Assembly: GCF_002736145.1 (NCBI RefSeq)
Contig: NZ_CP024160.1
Location: 992,001 to 1,056,000 of the forward strand
DNA length: 64,000 nt
From: Collinsella aerofaciens
GTDB lineage: Bacteria; Actinomycetota; Coriobacteriia; Coriobacteriales; Coriobacteriaceae
Direction: 5' to 3'
Every line of letters begins with the position of its first letter. The stretch's first letter is position 1. The notes below the pieces were generated by a model. It ran no database searches. It saw only the letters and a list, made by a program, of their open reading frames with translations, and was not told where the DNA came from. The position numbers were made by a program, and so were the translations under genes. Shown piece by piece: positions 1 to 9,313 of the stretch.

Positions 1-35
1 ACGTCAAGCTCGACGATATCAAGATCAAGCGCTAA
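1..35 (+). CDS. 3' end of an unidentified gene (partial)
   Basis: The first bases read in frame from position 3 as VKLDDIKIKR followed by TAA at 33-35. A strong terminator hairpin follows about 70 bases downstream, which fits the end of a transcription unit. Only ten codons are visible, so no family can be named and the reading frame itself is uncertain. Confidence 0.35.
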   Translation, partial: VKLDDIKIKR

Positions 36-340
36 GCGACTGGCGAGCGCAACGGGAAACACGGTCGCAGTGCAAACAAGCGACGGTACCCCAGCGCTTC
101 GTACCCAGGGAGGGCCGGTAAACCGACCCTCCCTTTCTTATGTCTGTAGTCGACGAACGCGAGGATGCCGGACGCCGGAACCGCCCCAAATGTGGCAACA
201 GTACGAAAACGACAAACACCCCAACACGTCCGCCCACCGATTTATTGCGCCGCGCAGACAATTAAACCAGCATCTTTAAACATCTGGGCAGTATAGTGAC
301 CAAAACTATCGCATAACCGCACTCTGCGAATGGAGAAGTT
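36..340. other. Intergenic region before the PI-PLC-like gene
   Basis: This stretch holds the terminator at 107-139 and then about 200 bases of leader with no convincing gene. A TATAGT sequence at 292-297 could be the -10 box of the downstream gene, but I see no good -35 match. GGAGAAG just before position 341 is the ribosome binding site of the next gene. Confidence 0.5.
107..139 (+). terminator. Rho-independent terminator
   Basis: AGGGAGGG (107-114) pairs with CCCTCCCT (127-134) around a short loop and is followed by TTTCTT. It would end the transcript of the gene cut by the window start. Confidence 0.8.
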
Positions 341-2815
341 ATGACCGAACACCATGCCATCAGCCGCCGAGCGTTTACGCTGGGCCTAGGGCTTGCGGCG
401 TTGTCACCACTTGCAAGCCTGCCCGAAACCGCAGCGCCGGGCATTCCCCTGCGAGCGGCATTTGCAGACAACACACCCGCACCGTCGGACAGCCTCGACA
501 ATTTCGTCATTCGCCTTCGCCCCGCGGGCTATTTTCGCACCGCGAGCGTCAACGAAGACGGCAACGTCATCGGCAACGTCTGCCACCTGTTTAATGACGG
601 CACGTCCAGCAAGCTCATCCTTGAGAACGTAACGACCAAGAATGACGATACAAACTGGTATGCTATCCGCACCTTGCTCAATTTCGAAGAGCATAAAAAG
701 ACGGGCTACAGCATTTGGTCGGTCGATGGCGACTCGGACAAAGACGGAAAGGTCATCCACGTATGGAGTGGCGAGTATGACAACAAGCCCAGCCGCGCTT
801 TTGCGTTCGAGCGTCAATCAAACGGAACCTATATCATCCGAGACCGCACGGTCGAGAAAGAAACCGAGAAAAAAGACATTAAGTACCTGGCAATAGAATC
901 GAACGGCAAAGACCAGGACAACAATAAGATCTGCCATAAGAGTGAGAGCATTCCGTGGGAGCTCGAACTTATCGGTTATGACATGAAAAAGAACGATGCC
1001 ACGGTTAGCAGCATCGACTGGGTCACGTATAGCAGCTACGTCGATGGGCCATGTTGGATGAGCCACGTCGACGACGACAAGTACCTCGACGAACTGAGCA
1101 TCCCGGGTACGCACGATTCGGGCACCTGCAGCGTGGACAACGACACTGAGCCCCAATCCTCGCAAGTAAAATGCCAGCAGGATTACATTCCCACGCAGTT
1201 GCTCGAGGGAATCCGCTATTTTGATATCCGGCTCGGAAAGGGCGATGACCCCGGCATCGACCACGGAATTTTCTATCTGCTTAAAAAAGACGGGCACTTT
1301 TTGCATCTTTCCGATGTCATCAGGTACTTCAAAAAGTTTTTGAACGAAAACCCGTCAGAAGCGCTTATCATGCTCGCATCGCGCGGCAACGATGAGGCTA
1401 CCGACGAAAGCATAACGACGGCCTTCGCCAAGGTTATGGCCGATAACCCCAACCTGTTCTACACATCGGGCCACGTCCCCACGCTGGGCGAGGTGCGCGG
1501 AAAGATTGTCCTGCTGCGTCGATTTGGGCTCGCCGGCAACAGCGTAAGCGGCCACACGTGGGGCCTCGACCTCACCCAATGGGATGACAAAATCAAGGCG
1601 CATTCCGGGCAGTCGATGTGTCTCGTCCAAGACGCACGGGGATTTGAAGCCATAGGGGAAACGGGCAATGAAGAGCCCTATTGCACCAAGGTATATGCCC
1701 AGGACAAGTACAAACTCACGGGAACCGACAAGCTCAGTTGGGTCGATAATGCGCTGAAGGAAACGACCGGGCGCACGCGCAACAAGGTGGACGTCGTGGA
1801 CGATGCCGGGGCCACGGTGCAAGTCCAGGAGCGTTGCTGGTCTATCAACTACACCAGCTGCACGGGCTTGTCGCATGGAGGCAATCCTTTTACCTCGGCA
1901 CGAGTAGTCAATGAGCATCTGTATAAGAGCCCGTACATCAACCCCAGCGGCAACGAGAAAACAAAGTCAGATTACCTCAAGCACATTGGCATCATCGCAT
2001 CCGACTTTGTTGATGCGGCGCTGGCCCGGAGCATCTACCAGCGCAATTACGATACGCAGCACAAGCAGACAGCTTCGTGCTACCTCCCAGCCCGCATGCA
2101 CATGACATATGGCAACTCGCTGAGCGACGCCTCACTCCAGGACGGCAAGACCGTTGGCGAGGGTCATTTCCGCCTTGTCGACAGCAGCAACGTACTCAAC
2201 GTGGCGGCTTCGGGCCATGCGTTTGCCATCGAATATGTGGATGTCGACGCCTTGGGCAACGAGACCGTTACGGAGCTGCGGGGCTCCGTGCCCATCGATA
2301 TCGATCCACGCGCGCTGACGCCCCATTTTGAGGGACTCGAAGGCCTTAAGGCCGGCGAAGACGTGCGCGCCAAGATTGCGGCATCACTCGAGGGCAAACT
2401 CGAAACCGATGCCTGCACGGCCCAGCTCGAGTTTGTGCACGACGCGGACGGCGCTCCGGGCACGGCAATGGCCGAGGGCGAGGCATTTGCCGCGGGGACG
2501 TATTGGGTGCGTGCGAAAGGCCTGTTGGGCGACGCGGCGCAAAACTACACGCTTGCCACCGACGGAGCCGCAAGCTTTACCGTAGCGGCCTCGGGCAGTG
2601 CAGGCGGCACCGGCACCGGCAACGGCACCAACGCGAGCAGCACCGACAAGAACGGCAAGGACAACAAGGGCAAGGGCTCGGGCGGAAAACTCGCCGACAC
2701 GGGCGACGGCTCCGGCATTGCCGCCGGGCTCGCCGCTGCCGCCGTGGCGACGACGGTCGCCGGCGCAGCAGTGCTTGCCAGTGACCGCGAAAACGCTGGG
2801 GACGGTAGCGAATAG
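341..2815 (+). CDS. Tat-exported, wall-anchored PI-PLC-like phosphodiesterase
   Basis: An 824-residue secreted protein. The N-terminus carries a twin-arginine signal (SRRAFTLG) and a hydrophobic stretch. Residues about 50-215 look like a ricin-type beta-trefoil region. From about 245 there is a phosphatidylinositol-specific phospholipase C X-domain: IPGTHDS places one catalytic histidine at His258, and the IDHG motif places the second at about His308, matching the two general acid/base histidines of bacterial PI-PLC. A beta-rich, probably Ig-like part follows. The C-terminus has a Gly/Asn/Lys linker, LADTG at 784-788, a hydrophobic helix and a polar tail, which is a sortase signal of the LAxTG type. 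The protein should sit on the cell wall and cleave phosphoinositides or GPI-like substrates. Substrate is inference. GGAGAAG precedes the ATG, and a strong terminator follows. Confidence 0.85.
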   Translation: MTEHHAISRRAFTLGLGLAALSPLASLPETAAPGIPLRAAFADNTPAPSDSLDNFVIRLRPAGYFRTASVNEDGNVIGNVCHLFNDGTSSKLILENVTTKNDDTNWYAIRTLLNFEEHKKTGYSIWSVDGDSDKDGKVIHVWSGEYDNKPSRAFAFERQSNGTYIIRDRTVEKETEKKDIKYLAIESNGKDQDNNKICHKSESIPWELELIGYDMKKNDATVSSIDWVTYSSYVDGPCWMSHVDDDKYLDELSIPGTHDSGTCSVDNDTEPQSSQVKCQQDYIPTQLLEGIRYFDIRLGKGDDPGIDHGIFYLLKKDGHFLHLSDVIRYFKKFLNENPSEALIMLASRGNDEATDESITTAFAKVMADNPNLFYTSGHVPTLGEVRGKIVLLRRFGLAGNSVSGHTWGLDLTQWDDKIKAHSGQSMCLVQDARGFEAIGETGNEEPYCTKVYAQDKYKLTGTDKLSWVDNALKETTGRTRNKVDVVDDAGATVQVQERCWSINYTSCTGLSHGGNPFTSARVVNEHLYKSPYINPSGNEKTKSDYLKHIGIIASDFVDAALARSIYQRNYDTQHKQTASCYLPARMHMTYGNSLSDASLQDGKTVGEGHFRLVDSSNVLNVAASGHAFAIEYVDVDALGNETVTELRGSVPIDIDPRALTPHFEGLEGLKAGEDVRAKIAASLEGKLETDACTAQLEFVHDADGAPGTAMAEGEAFAAGTYWVRAKGLLGDAAQNYTLATDGAASFTVAASGSAGGTGTGNGTNASSTDKNGKDNKGKGSGGKLADTGDGSGIAAGLAAAAVATTVAGAAVLASDRENAGDGSE

Positions 2816-2845
2816 GCAAGCCGGCCTTTTAGACACATCGACCCA

Positions 2846-2885
2846 ATCGGGGGCGCAGGACACCGTTCTGTGCCCCCGATTTTTA
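2846..2885 (+). terminator. Rho-independent terminator of the PI-PLC gene
   Basis: A 13-base arm at 2846-2858 pairs with 2868-2880 (core GGGGGC/GCCCCC), followed by a T run at 2880-2884. Confidence 0.85.
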
Positions 2886-2994
2886 CCTTGGCCCAAACGC
2901 CGCCATAGGCTATATCACCATGTTCAGCGCGTTAACAAACTCCTGGGCCTTCGCACGGCTGCTCAGGCTAAAGACACAAGCAGTCAACAGCCTG

Positions 2995-3180
2995 TTACGT
3001 AGGAAAAACGTCGCGGCCCTTGATCCTGTTGACCCCCGTGATGTCCTTAAGGTAGACAATCTCGGTGTGCTTGCCGCCGAAAGTGCCCTTCTTGAGCACC
3101 TCGATGCGGTTAGGGTAGATCTTGACGTCTTTAAACCTGCCCGACCCTTTGTCCTGGAACAGCAGCGTGTTGTTGTCCAT
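2995..3180 (-). CDS. Small PH-like hypothetical protein
   Basis: A 61-residue protein starting MDNNTLLFQDKG. The start is the ATG at 3180 because GGGAG lies about 8 bases upstream; an in-frame GTG at 3225 lacks a ribosome binding site. The pattern of short strands (VKIYPNRIEVLKKG, TEIVYLKDITGV) resembles the first half of a bacterial PH-like (DUF4429-type) domain. It is shorter than a full PH fold, so it may be a truncated relic. It sits alone between two terminators. Function unknown. Confidence 0.55.
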   Translation of the reverse strand: MDNNTLLFQDKGSGRFKDVKIYPNRIEVLKKGTFGGKHTEIVYLKDITGVNRIKGRDVFPT

Positions 3181-3326
3181 ACGCGTCACTCCCGTGGGGT
3201 TCGTGAAAACTGTCTCTATTGCCACATTTTAGGCACTTCGGGAATCCTGCACGAAGGCGCTAGGCGACATTGGAATTCGAGTCCGCGCGAGGACTTTTAA
3301 TGAAATGCCCGGCACTTCCCCGCAAC

Positions 3327-3367
3327 ACAAAAACGGGGCAGTCCGCAGGAGTGCGGACTGCCCCGTT
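3327..3367 (-). terminator. Terminator of the zinc-ribbon gene pair
   Basis: A perfect 16-bp stem (3332-3347 with 3352-3367, core GGGGCAGTCCGCA) with a 4-base loop. Read on the minus strand it is followed by TTTTTG, so it ends the minus-strand unit at 3409-4746. Confidence 0.9.
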
Positions 3368-3408
3368 CCTCTAACTATCGCATCACAGCGCCAACCGGCT
3401 GCGCTTCC

Positions 3409-3879
3409 CTACTTCCCAAATATCGCAGCGAACAATCCCTTGCGTTTGGGCTTCTCCTCTCGGTAGGAACCCTCGACGGCGGCTGCCACCTGGCGCGGTT
3501 GCTCGCCGCCTCCACGGCGCACGATCTGGTATAGGAACGGCGATTTAACGTATTTGACCTCGATGGGCGTGGCATGCACGGTACTTTCGCCGGACAGATG
3601 CAGGCTCGGGTTGAGCGGCGCCACAATATGCGTTTCGCGCTTGTCGCTAAACACCACCGCGGCCGCGCGGCCCGTCTGGCCGTTCACGGCGATGCGCACT
3701 TGCTCGCCATCGCGGCTATCCGACGCCGGACGATCGACAAAGTAGACCGGCACCATAACCAGACCGTCCTTGTGCTTGCGGGCCTTGCGCGCCCAGGTGC
3801 GGATGCTCTTTTTATTGAGCCCCAGCACCGCCTCGGCATCGTTGCCGGCAACGTCGAACGCCAGCTTATCAATGACCAC
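3409..3879 (-). CDS. C-terminal part of a zinc-ribbon protein, separated by an in-frame stop
   Basis: This 156-codon frame begins immediately after the TAG at 3880-3882 and is in the same phase as the upstream gene. The upstream ORF ends STKD, the stop follows, and the frame continues V-V-I-D-K-L-A-F-D without a break. It contains a beta-rich part and ends in a basic tail (KPKRKGLFAAIFGK). The simplest reading is that 3409-4746 was one gene of about 445 codons and that an amber codon splits it. A stop-restart is also possible: AAGGA lies four bases before a GTG at 3877-3879. Read-through or a sequencing error cannot be excluded. No catalytic motif was recognised. Confidence 0.6.
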   Translation of the reverse strand: MVIDKLAFDVAGNDAEAVLGLNKKSIRTWARKARKHKDGLVMVPVYFVDRPASDSRDGEQVRIAVNGQTGRAAAVVFSDKRETHIVAPLNPSLHLSGESTVHATPIEVKYVKSPFLYQIVRRGGGEQPRQVAAAVEGSYREEKPKRKGLFAAIFGK

Positions 3880-4746
3880 CTAGTCCTTGGTGGACGCATC
3901 GACGGAGACAACGCGGAAGTCACCCTCCTGCATGGCCGGATCAAACGGCCCAACCTTGGCAAAGTCCCACGGCTCCAGAATGCCCATAAGGCGAACATCC
4001 AGATAGTTTGCCCTCGGATACGCCCAGTCGAGCACCTCGTAGTACACCAGGGTCTCCTTGCTCAGGCCCTTGCCCGGGAAGCTCGCCATCATGCGCAAAT
4101 CCGCGAGCGCCATGGGGAAGTAGAAGAGCATCATGTCGTTTTGGATCGCATCTTCCACGTCGTGCCCGGCAAAGGCGTCGGGGTACTGGCGCACCAGCTG
4201 CAGCGCGTTGGCACGCGCCTGCTGCGGCGAGATTTCGCAGGAAACACCCTGCTCAGGTACATACTCCGCACCAACGCCCATGGTCAGGCGCTTGCTGAAG
4301 GTACCGGGCTTGAGCAGGTCGGCGACGCCGATCTTATTGCCGCAGGACGGGCACTCAAACACGCGCTGGGTCGACTCGCCCTCAAAGGACGCTCCGCAGA
4401 AGGGGCAAGGAATGCTCACATGCGTGGCTTCTTGGAACTCCTGCGCCGTGCCGCGATCCTCCCACAGCAGATGTTCCAGGACCGACTGATTGCGCCAGTG
4501 CGAATTGAAGAAATACCAGTCCGGATCCTCCGGGCGCTCGAGTTGCGACACATGCGTGAGCTTGAGCAGTCCATCCACCACCGTCAACGGCGCATGGCGA
4601 ATGCCCAAAGCGCTCTTGGGCTCCCCTGTATCGGCCTGCCACGGAACGACCGCGCCGCAATAGGCGCACTCAAAGCTGCGCTTAGCCTGGTGCGAGTACA
4701 TAGGGCCGCCGCAGTTTTGACATTTAATGGCAAACATCTCGTCCAT
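3880..4746 (-). CDS. TFIIB-type zinc-ribbon protein (N-terminal part, ends at in-frame TAG)
   Basis: A 288-residue protein with two zinc ribbons: CQNCGG...CAYCG near residues 9-32 and CPFCGA...CPSCGN near residues 117-143. The start is the ATG at 4746 because AAGGAGG lies seven bases upstream; the GTG 21 bases further upstream would place that ribosome binding site inside the gene. The rest contains hydrophobic and acidic segments with no motif I recognise. It ends at a TAG that is directly in frame with the next 156 codons, so it is probably the front part of a larger protein. Cytoplasmic; function unknown. Confidence 0.7.
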   Translation of the reverse strand: MDEMFAIKCQNCGGPMYSHQAKRSFECAYCGAVVPWQADTGEPKSALGIRHAPLTVVDGLLKLTHVSQLERPEDPDWYFFNSHWRNQSVLEHLLWEDRGTAQEFQEATHVSIPCPFCGASFEGESTQRVFECPSCGNKIGVADLLKPGTFSKRLTMGVGAEYVPEQGVSCEISPQQARANALQLVRQYPDAFAGHDVEDAIQNDMMLFYFPMALADLRMMASFPGKGLSKETLVYYEVLDWAYPRANYLDVRLMGILEPWDFAKVGPFDPAMQEGDFRVVSVDASTKD

Positions 4747-4963
4747 GGAAACATCCTCCTTAAGCACGGGCTGTCGACATTAAGTATGTCGAGCAAACAG
4801 GCACATGCCCATACCCATGTGGCCCAAAATGGACCACTCAGGCAGACGAGAAGGCTCGCTCGTTAGCACCGGCAGACCATTGCTGCATTTTCTGAGCATC
4901 GGCGCACAGCGCCCCCGCGCGAGCTACACTATCCCCTTAATCATGATTGTGAGGACGACCGCT

Positions 4964-6145
4964 ATGCTATTTGTAAATCGGCTGGTGCATATGCTTGTTC
5001 CCGGCAGCGAAAGCGAGCCGGTCGATACCTCCCGCCGCACCAACGCGGGTTTTGCCGCAAGCCTCATCTGCATCGGCCTCAACATCACCCTGTGCCTGGC
5101 CAAGGGCATCGCGGGCCTGCTCGCTGGCTCTGTCTCGCTTATCGCCGATGCCTTCAACAACCTTTCCGACGCCTCGAGCAACATCGTGAGCCTGCTCGGG
5201 TTCCGCCTTGCCAGCCGCCCGGCAGACGAGGGCCACCCCTATGGCCACGGCCGCTATGAGTACCTAGCCGGCCTGTTCGTCGCCGTCCTGGTTTGCGCCG
5301 TCGGCATCAACCTGATCCTCGAGTCGGTCACCAAGATCATCAAGCCCTCGCCCACCGTGTATTCGGCGCTCTCCATGGCTGCCCTTGTTCTGTCCATGCT
5401 CGTCAAATTCTGGATGGCCGCGTTCAACCGCGCACTGGGTAACCGCATCGATTCCGAGACGCTCATCGCCACGGCGCAGGACTCCAAAAACGACGTCATC
5501 ACCTCGAGCTCGGTCTTGGTGGCGGCGCTTATTTCGCAGACGACCGGCTTCGACCTCGATGGCTGGGCAGGCCTGGGTGTGGGCATCTTCATCTGCATCA
5601 GCGGTATGGGTCTAGTGCGCGACGCCATCAGCCCGTTGCTGGGGCAAGCGCCCGACCCCAAGCTCGTCCAGGCAATCCGCGACAAGATCATGTCCTATCC
5701 GCAGGTCTTGGGCACACACGACCTGATGGTGCACGACTACGGCCCCGGTCGTCAGTTTGCCAGCGCCCACGTGGAGATGCCCGGCGAGGGCGACGCGTTT
5801 GAGCACCACGAGATCCTGGACACCATCGAGCACGACATCAAGCGCCAGATGGGCATTGGCATCACGCTGCACTGCGACCCCATCGCCACCACCGGCGACG
5901 ACCTGCGCGGCTGGGTCAAGCGCGGCGTCATGCGGATCGATCCCACGCTCTCCATCCACGACCTGCACGAGCACGACGGGCTCGTTTCGTTTGACCTGGT
6001 GCGTCCCGACGGCTTTGACATATCCGACGAGGAGCTGCTGGAGCTCGTCACGCGCATCGTGCACGAGCGCAGGCCCGATGCCTCGTGCGTCGTCACGTTT
6101 GATTCGGGCTTTAGCTCGCCCGAGCGTCCGGCCGAGCAGCTGTAG
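4964..6145 (+). CDS. Cation diffusion facilitator, probable manganese exporter
   Basis: A 393-residue CDF transporter with about six membrane helices in the first 220 residues and a cytoplasmic ferredoxin-like domain after them. The start is the ATG at 4964, preceded by GAGGA; an earlier in-frame extension is not protein-like. In TM2 the sequence DAFNNLSD gives Asn65 and Asp69, and in TM5 DSKND gives Asp173 and Asp177. This N-D-D-D set, rather than the HxxxD of zinc exporters, is what is known from streptococcal MntE, so Mn2+ export driven by proton antiport is the best guess. HPYGHGRYEY follows TM2, as is typical. The C-terminal domain carries extra residues beyond the usual family length. 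Confidence 0.85.
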   Translation: MLFVNRLVHMLVPGSESEPVDTSRRTNAGFAASLICIGLNITLCLAKGIAGLLAGSVSLIADAFNNLSDASSNIVSLLGFRLASRPADEGHPYGHGRYEYLAGLFVAVLVCAVGINLILESVTKIIKPSPTVYSALSMAALVLSMLVKFWMAAFNRALGNRIDSETLIATAQDSKNDVITSSSVLVAALISQTTGFDLDGWAGLGVGIFICISGMGLVRDAISPLLGQAPDPKLVQAIRDKIMSYPQVLGTHDLMVHDYGPGRQFASAHVEMPGEGDAFEHHEILDTIEHDIKRQMGIGITLHCDPIATTGDDLRGWVKRGVMRIDPTLSIHDLHEHDGLVSFDLVRPDGFDISDEELLELVTRIVHERRPDASCVVTFDSGFSSPERPAEQL

Positions 6146-6163
6146 CCCCGCTCCGCTCGGCCG

Positions 6164-7165
6164 CTAGTTTCCCTGCGCGCCCGAAATGCCGTTTTGCAGG
6201 GCATCCCAGGCGTTCGTTGCCATATCGCCCAGGTTCTGTGCGGTATCGCCGAGATTCTGAGCCGTGTCACCCAGCTCTTGGGCCTTATCCCCAAGCTCCT
6301 GCGCCTTGTTGCTCAGGTCCTCCAGCGTGTTGGAGCTCGAGCTGTCGGTACCGCTTTGGCCGCCGGACGAGTTGCCCGAGCTGTTCTTGTGCGTGAGTTG
6401 AATTTCGAGGTTGCCGTTGTCGTTATAGTAGGCAGAAGTAACGACCCAGTTGGCATCGACGACGGGCGTTGAGCCATCATCAGTCAGGACCAAGGCATTC
6501 GAAAGATCGGCGCCGCGCGACTTGAGAAGCTTCTTGGCGTTGGACCAGTACTGCCCCGGGATATCGCTCAGATCGACGGTGCTAGACGAGGCGGACTCGG
6601 TTTGCTCGGCAGTGGTATCGGCCGTTGAACTCCCTCGCTTGTTGAGCATGCCCGACACGATGGCAAACACAACCGACAGCGCAAAGAAGATCGCCAGCAC
6701 GATGAGGATCTTCTTGATCACGCTCGACGAACGCGACGGCTTCTTCTCCTCGTCCTCGCCATATTGCGGAATCGACTTGGGGTACTCGCGATACGGCTCG
6801 CGCGACTCGTAGCGAGGCTGCGCCGTGCGAGGCATATACGTCGTCTGCTGAGGCTGCGGAATGGGATTCTGCGGCAGGTCATCATAGGGATTCGGCGTCG
6901 AGGCGGCATAAGAATCCTGCGGCGCGTAATCAAACGGGTCCGAAGCTGCGTTCGAAGCTGCGTTGCCATAGGGGCCTTGCGAAGATGCAGCGTAAGAATC
7001 CTGCGCCGTGTCGCCATAGCCCATAACCCGGGTGGGCTCGGCAGAAGGCTGCGTCGCGGCGGGGTCGGTATAACCGGGGTTGGGAACAACGCGGGTCACA
7101 TCGGCGCTATCGCCAGCCTGCGCGGAACCGTAGCCGCCCATTACGGTCGTCTTATCCTGGTCCAT
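6164..7165 (-). CDS. Single-pass membrane protein with low-complexity N-terminus and heptad-repeat tail
   Basis: A 333-residue protein. Residues 1-150 are rich in Pro, Tyr, Gln, Ser and Asp, without predicted fold, with repeated DSYAAS and PYxxxxQN-like pieces. A basic stop-transfer region leads into one membrane helix at about 153-173 (IKKILIVLAIFFALSVVFAIVSG). A compact outer domain follows (about 205-265, GQYWSNAKKLLKSRGADLSNA), then a Ser/Gly linker and five 7-residue repeats of the type LGDTAQN ending the protein. AAGGA precedes the ATG. The layout, with a disordered cytoplasmic part and a small extracytoplasmic domain, is common in Actinobacteria but I cannot assign a role. Confidence 0.7.
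   Translation of the reverse strand: MDQDKTTVMGGYGSAQAGDSADVTRVVPNPGYTDPAATQPSAEPTRVMGYGDTAQDSYAASSQGPYGNAASNAASDPFDYAPQDSYAASTPNPYDDLPQNPIPQPQQTTYMPRTAQPRYESREPYREYPKSIPQYGEDEEKKPSRSSSVIKKILIVLAIFFALSVVFAIVSGMLNKRGSSTADTTAEQTESASSSTVDLSDIPGQYWSNAKKLLKSRGADLSNALVLTDDGSTPVVDANWVVTSAYYNDNGNLEIQLTHKNSSGNSSGGQSGTDSSSSNTLEDLSNKAQELGDKAQELGDTAQNLGDTAQNLGDMATNAWDALQNGISGAQGN
6212..6316 (-). repeat. Five tandem 21-bp repeats encoding LGDxAQx heptads
   Basis: The 3' end of the membrane protein gene encodes LSNKAQE, LGDKAQE, LGDTAQN, LGDTAQN and LGDMATN in succession. The hydrophobic spacing would favour an amphipathic helix or coiled coil. In-frame 21-bp units can expand or contract by slippage. Confidence 0.8.
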
Positions 7166-7302
7166 GCAACGATTCCTTTCCGTCGCCCTTAAGCATCAAG
7201 TTATCCATGCATTCTACCCGCGCAAAAGCCTATGATGGGCAGAGCCCGTCGGTATCTACAAGACATGCGCGACAGGTGGCAACAAGCGAATCGAGGAACG
7301 TC

Positions 7303-7539
7303 ATGGCAAAAAGCAAGCTCATCAAAGACACGACGCGTGCCGAGCGCGAGGAAATCATCAAGCTGGCACTCGCCGGCTGCGGCAACGGCAGCTGCGATAA
7401 CTGCGGAAGCTGCAGCTTGGGAGCCGGCGATCCATATGGCACCTACCAGCCCTACATTGACGGCGAGATGGAAATCGCCGATATCAACATGATGGTCGCC
7501 GAGCGCAACGCCAAACTCTTCGGCCTCCAGCGCGGCTAG
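7303..7539 (+). CDS. Small cysteine-rich protein
   Basis: A 78-residue protein starting MAKSKLIKDTT, chosen because GAGGA lies six bases before the ATG. It contains a cysteine cluster near residues 26-38 (CGNGSCDNCGSCS), suited to binding zinc or an Fe-S centre. A helical N-terminus and a C-terminal helix (DINMMVAERNAKLFGL) flank it. It is divergent from the membrane protein gene at 6164-7165. No known family recognised; the cysteine spacing does not match ferredoxin (CxxCxxC). Confidence 0.65.
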   Translation: MAKSKLIKDTTRAEREEIIKLALAGCGNGSCDNCGSCSLGAGDPYGTYQPYIDGEMEIADINMMVAERNAKLFGLQRG

Positions 7540-7540
7540 A

Positions 7541-7580
7541 AAACAAAAGCCCCGCCGGGCCTTGGTAGGCGCGACGGGGC
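7541..7580 (-). terminator. Terminator of fhs
   Basis: GCCCCG...GCC at 7549-7561 pairs with GGC...CGGGGC at 7568-7580, with two mismatches. On the minus strand it is followed by TTTTGTTTTC. It lies just past the end of fhs and also just past the convergent Cys-rich gene. Confidence 0.8.
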
Positions 7581-7605
7581 GGGCAAGCAGCTATGGGCAA
7601 CAGGC

Positions 7606-9273
7606 TTAGAACAGACCGGTGATGTTGCCGTCGTTATCGACGTCGATGTTCTCGGCCGCGGGAACTTTGGGCAGGCCCGGCATGGTCAGAACGCTACCGG
7701 TCAGCGCGACCACAAAGTGGGCACCGGCGGAAACCTTGAGCTCGCGCACCGTGATGCGGAAGTTCTCGGGAGCGCCCAGGGCCTTGGCGTTGTCGCTAAA
7801 GCTGTACTGTGTCTTGGCGATGCACACCGGCAGGTTGCCAAAGCCGTTCTCGCGCAGCTCGGCAAGCTGACGCTTGGCAGCCGGCGTAAAGTCAACGCCG
7901 TCGGCGCGGTAGACCTTGGTGGCAACGGCCTCGAGGGCGTCAGCAACATCGGCGCCGTCCTCATAGGCAAACTTGAGCTCGCTCGGCTGCTCAATCAGAC
8001 GCATGACCTCATCGGCCAGCTCGAGCGCGCCCTCGCCACCCTTGGCCCAGACCTCGGAAAGCTTAACGTTGACGCCGAGCTTCTGGCACTCGGACTCGAT
8101 GAGAGCAAGCTCAGCCTCTGTGTCCGTCGGGAAACGGTTGATGGCGACCACGCAGGGCAGACCATAAACGTTCTGGATGTTGTCGACGTGACGCAGCAGG
8201 TTGGGCATGCCAGCCTTGAGTGCCTCGAGGTTCTCCTCATTGAGGTCGGCCTTGGCAACACCGCCGTTGTACTTAAGCGCGCGGGCAGTGGCGACGACCA
8301 CAACAGCGCTGGGGCGAACGCCCGTCATGCGGCACTTAATGTCGAGGAACTTCTCGGCACCCAGATCGGCACCGAAGCCGGCCTCGGTAATGGCGACATC
8401 GCCAAAACGCATAGCCATACGCGTGGCCATGATGGAGTTGCAGCCGTGGGCGATGTTGGCGAAGGGACCGCCGTGGACAAACGCGGGCGTACCCTCGAGC
8501 GTCTGCACCAGATTGGGCTTGAGCGCATCCTTGAGCAGTGCGGCCATAGCTCCCTGGGCCTTAAGGTCGCGTGCGCGGACGGGCTCGCCGGCATAGCTGT
8601 AGCCGACAACGATCTCGCCCAAGCGCTCCTTAAGATCGTTGATGCTCGTGGACAGGCACAAGATCGCCATGACCTCGGAGGCAACGGTGATATCGAAGCC
8701 GTCCTCACGCGGCACGCCCTGGGCCTTGCCGCCAATACCGTCGATGACATGGCGCAGCTGACGGTCGTTCATATCGACAACGCGCTTCCAGGTGATGCGC
8801 TTAACATCGATACCGAGCTGGTTGCCCTGCTGAATATGGTTGTCGAGCATGGCGGCCAGCAGGTTGTTGGCGGCACCGATAGCATGGAAGTCGCCGGTAA
8901 AGTGCAGGTTGATGTCCTCCATGGGGATGACCTGCGCCCAGCCGCCGCCAGCGGCACCGCCCTTGACGCCAAAGACGGGACCGAGCGAAGGCTCGCGAAG
9001 GGCCACGGCGCTCTTGACACCGCGACGGCGCAGGCCATCGGCCAGACCGATGGTCGTGGTGGTCTTGCCCTCGCCGGCGGGCGTGGGGTTGATGGCGGTC
9101 ACGAGGACGAGCTTGGCCTGGTGATCAGTTGGCTCATTGAGCAGAGAGTAGTCGACCTTAGCCTTGTCGAAGCCGTACGGAATCAGGTGCTTTACGTCGA
9201 CACCAGCGTTCTTGGCCACCTCGGTAATGGGCAGCGGTGTGACGGAACGTGCGATTTCGATGTCAGTAGGCAT
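7606..9273 (-). CDS. fhs: Formate-tetrahydrofolate ligase
   Basis: A 555-residue enzyme, the usual length, that joins formate and tetrahydrofolate with ATP to give 10-formyl-THF, feeding purine synthesis and the methyl branch of one-carbon metabolism in anaerobes. The P-loop is visible as [11 protein letters not shown] at about residues 63-73. [11 protein letters not shown] and the conserved [14 protein letters not shown] block are also present. The start is the ATG at 9273 with AAAGGA seven bases upstream; the in-frame extension to 9333 lacks support. It stands alone with its own terminator. Confidence 0.97.
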   Translation of the reverse strand: MPTDIEIARSVTPLPITEVAKNAGVDVKHLIPYGFDKAKVDYSLLNEPTDHQAKLVLVTAINPTPAGEGKTTTTIGLADGLRRRGVKSAVALREPSLGPVFGVKGGAAGGGWAQVIPMEDINLHFTGDFHAIGAANNLLAAMLDNHIQQGNQLGIDVKRITWKRVVDMNDRQLRHVIDGIGGKAQGVPREDGFDITVASEVMAILCLSTSINDLKERLGEIVVGYSYAGEPVRARDLKAQGAMAALLKDALKPNLVQTLEGTPAFVHGGPFANIAHGCNSIMATRMAMRFGDVAITEAGFGADLGAEKFLDIKCRMTGVRPSAVVVVATARALKYNGGVAKADLNEENLEALKAGMPNLLRHVDNIQNVYGLPCVVAINRFPTDTEAELALIESECQKLGVNVKLSEVWAKGGEGALELADEVMRLIEQPSELKFAYEDGADVADALEAVATKVYRADGVDFTPAAKRQLAELRENGFGNLPVCIAKTQYSFSDNAKALGAPENFRITVRELKVSAGAHFVVALTGSVLTMPGLPKVPAAENIDVDNDGNITGLF

Positions 9274-9313
9274 GGACGGTCCTTTCGTTACCGGATGAGA
9301 AAAAGACCAATTC

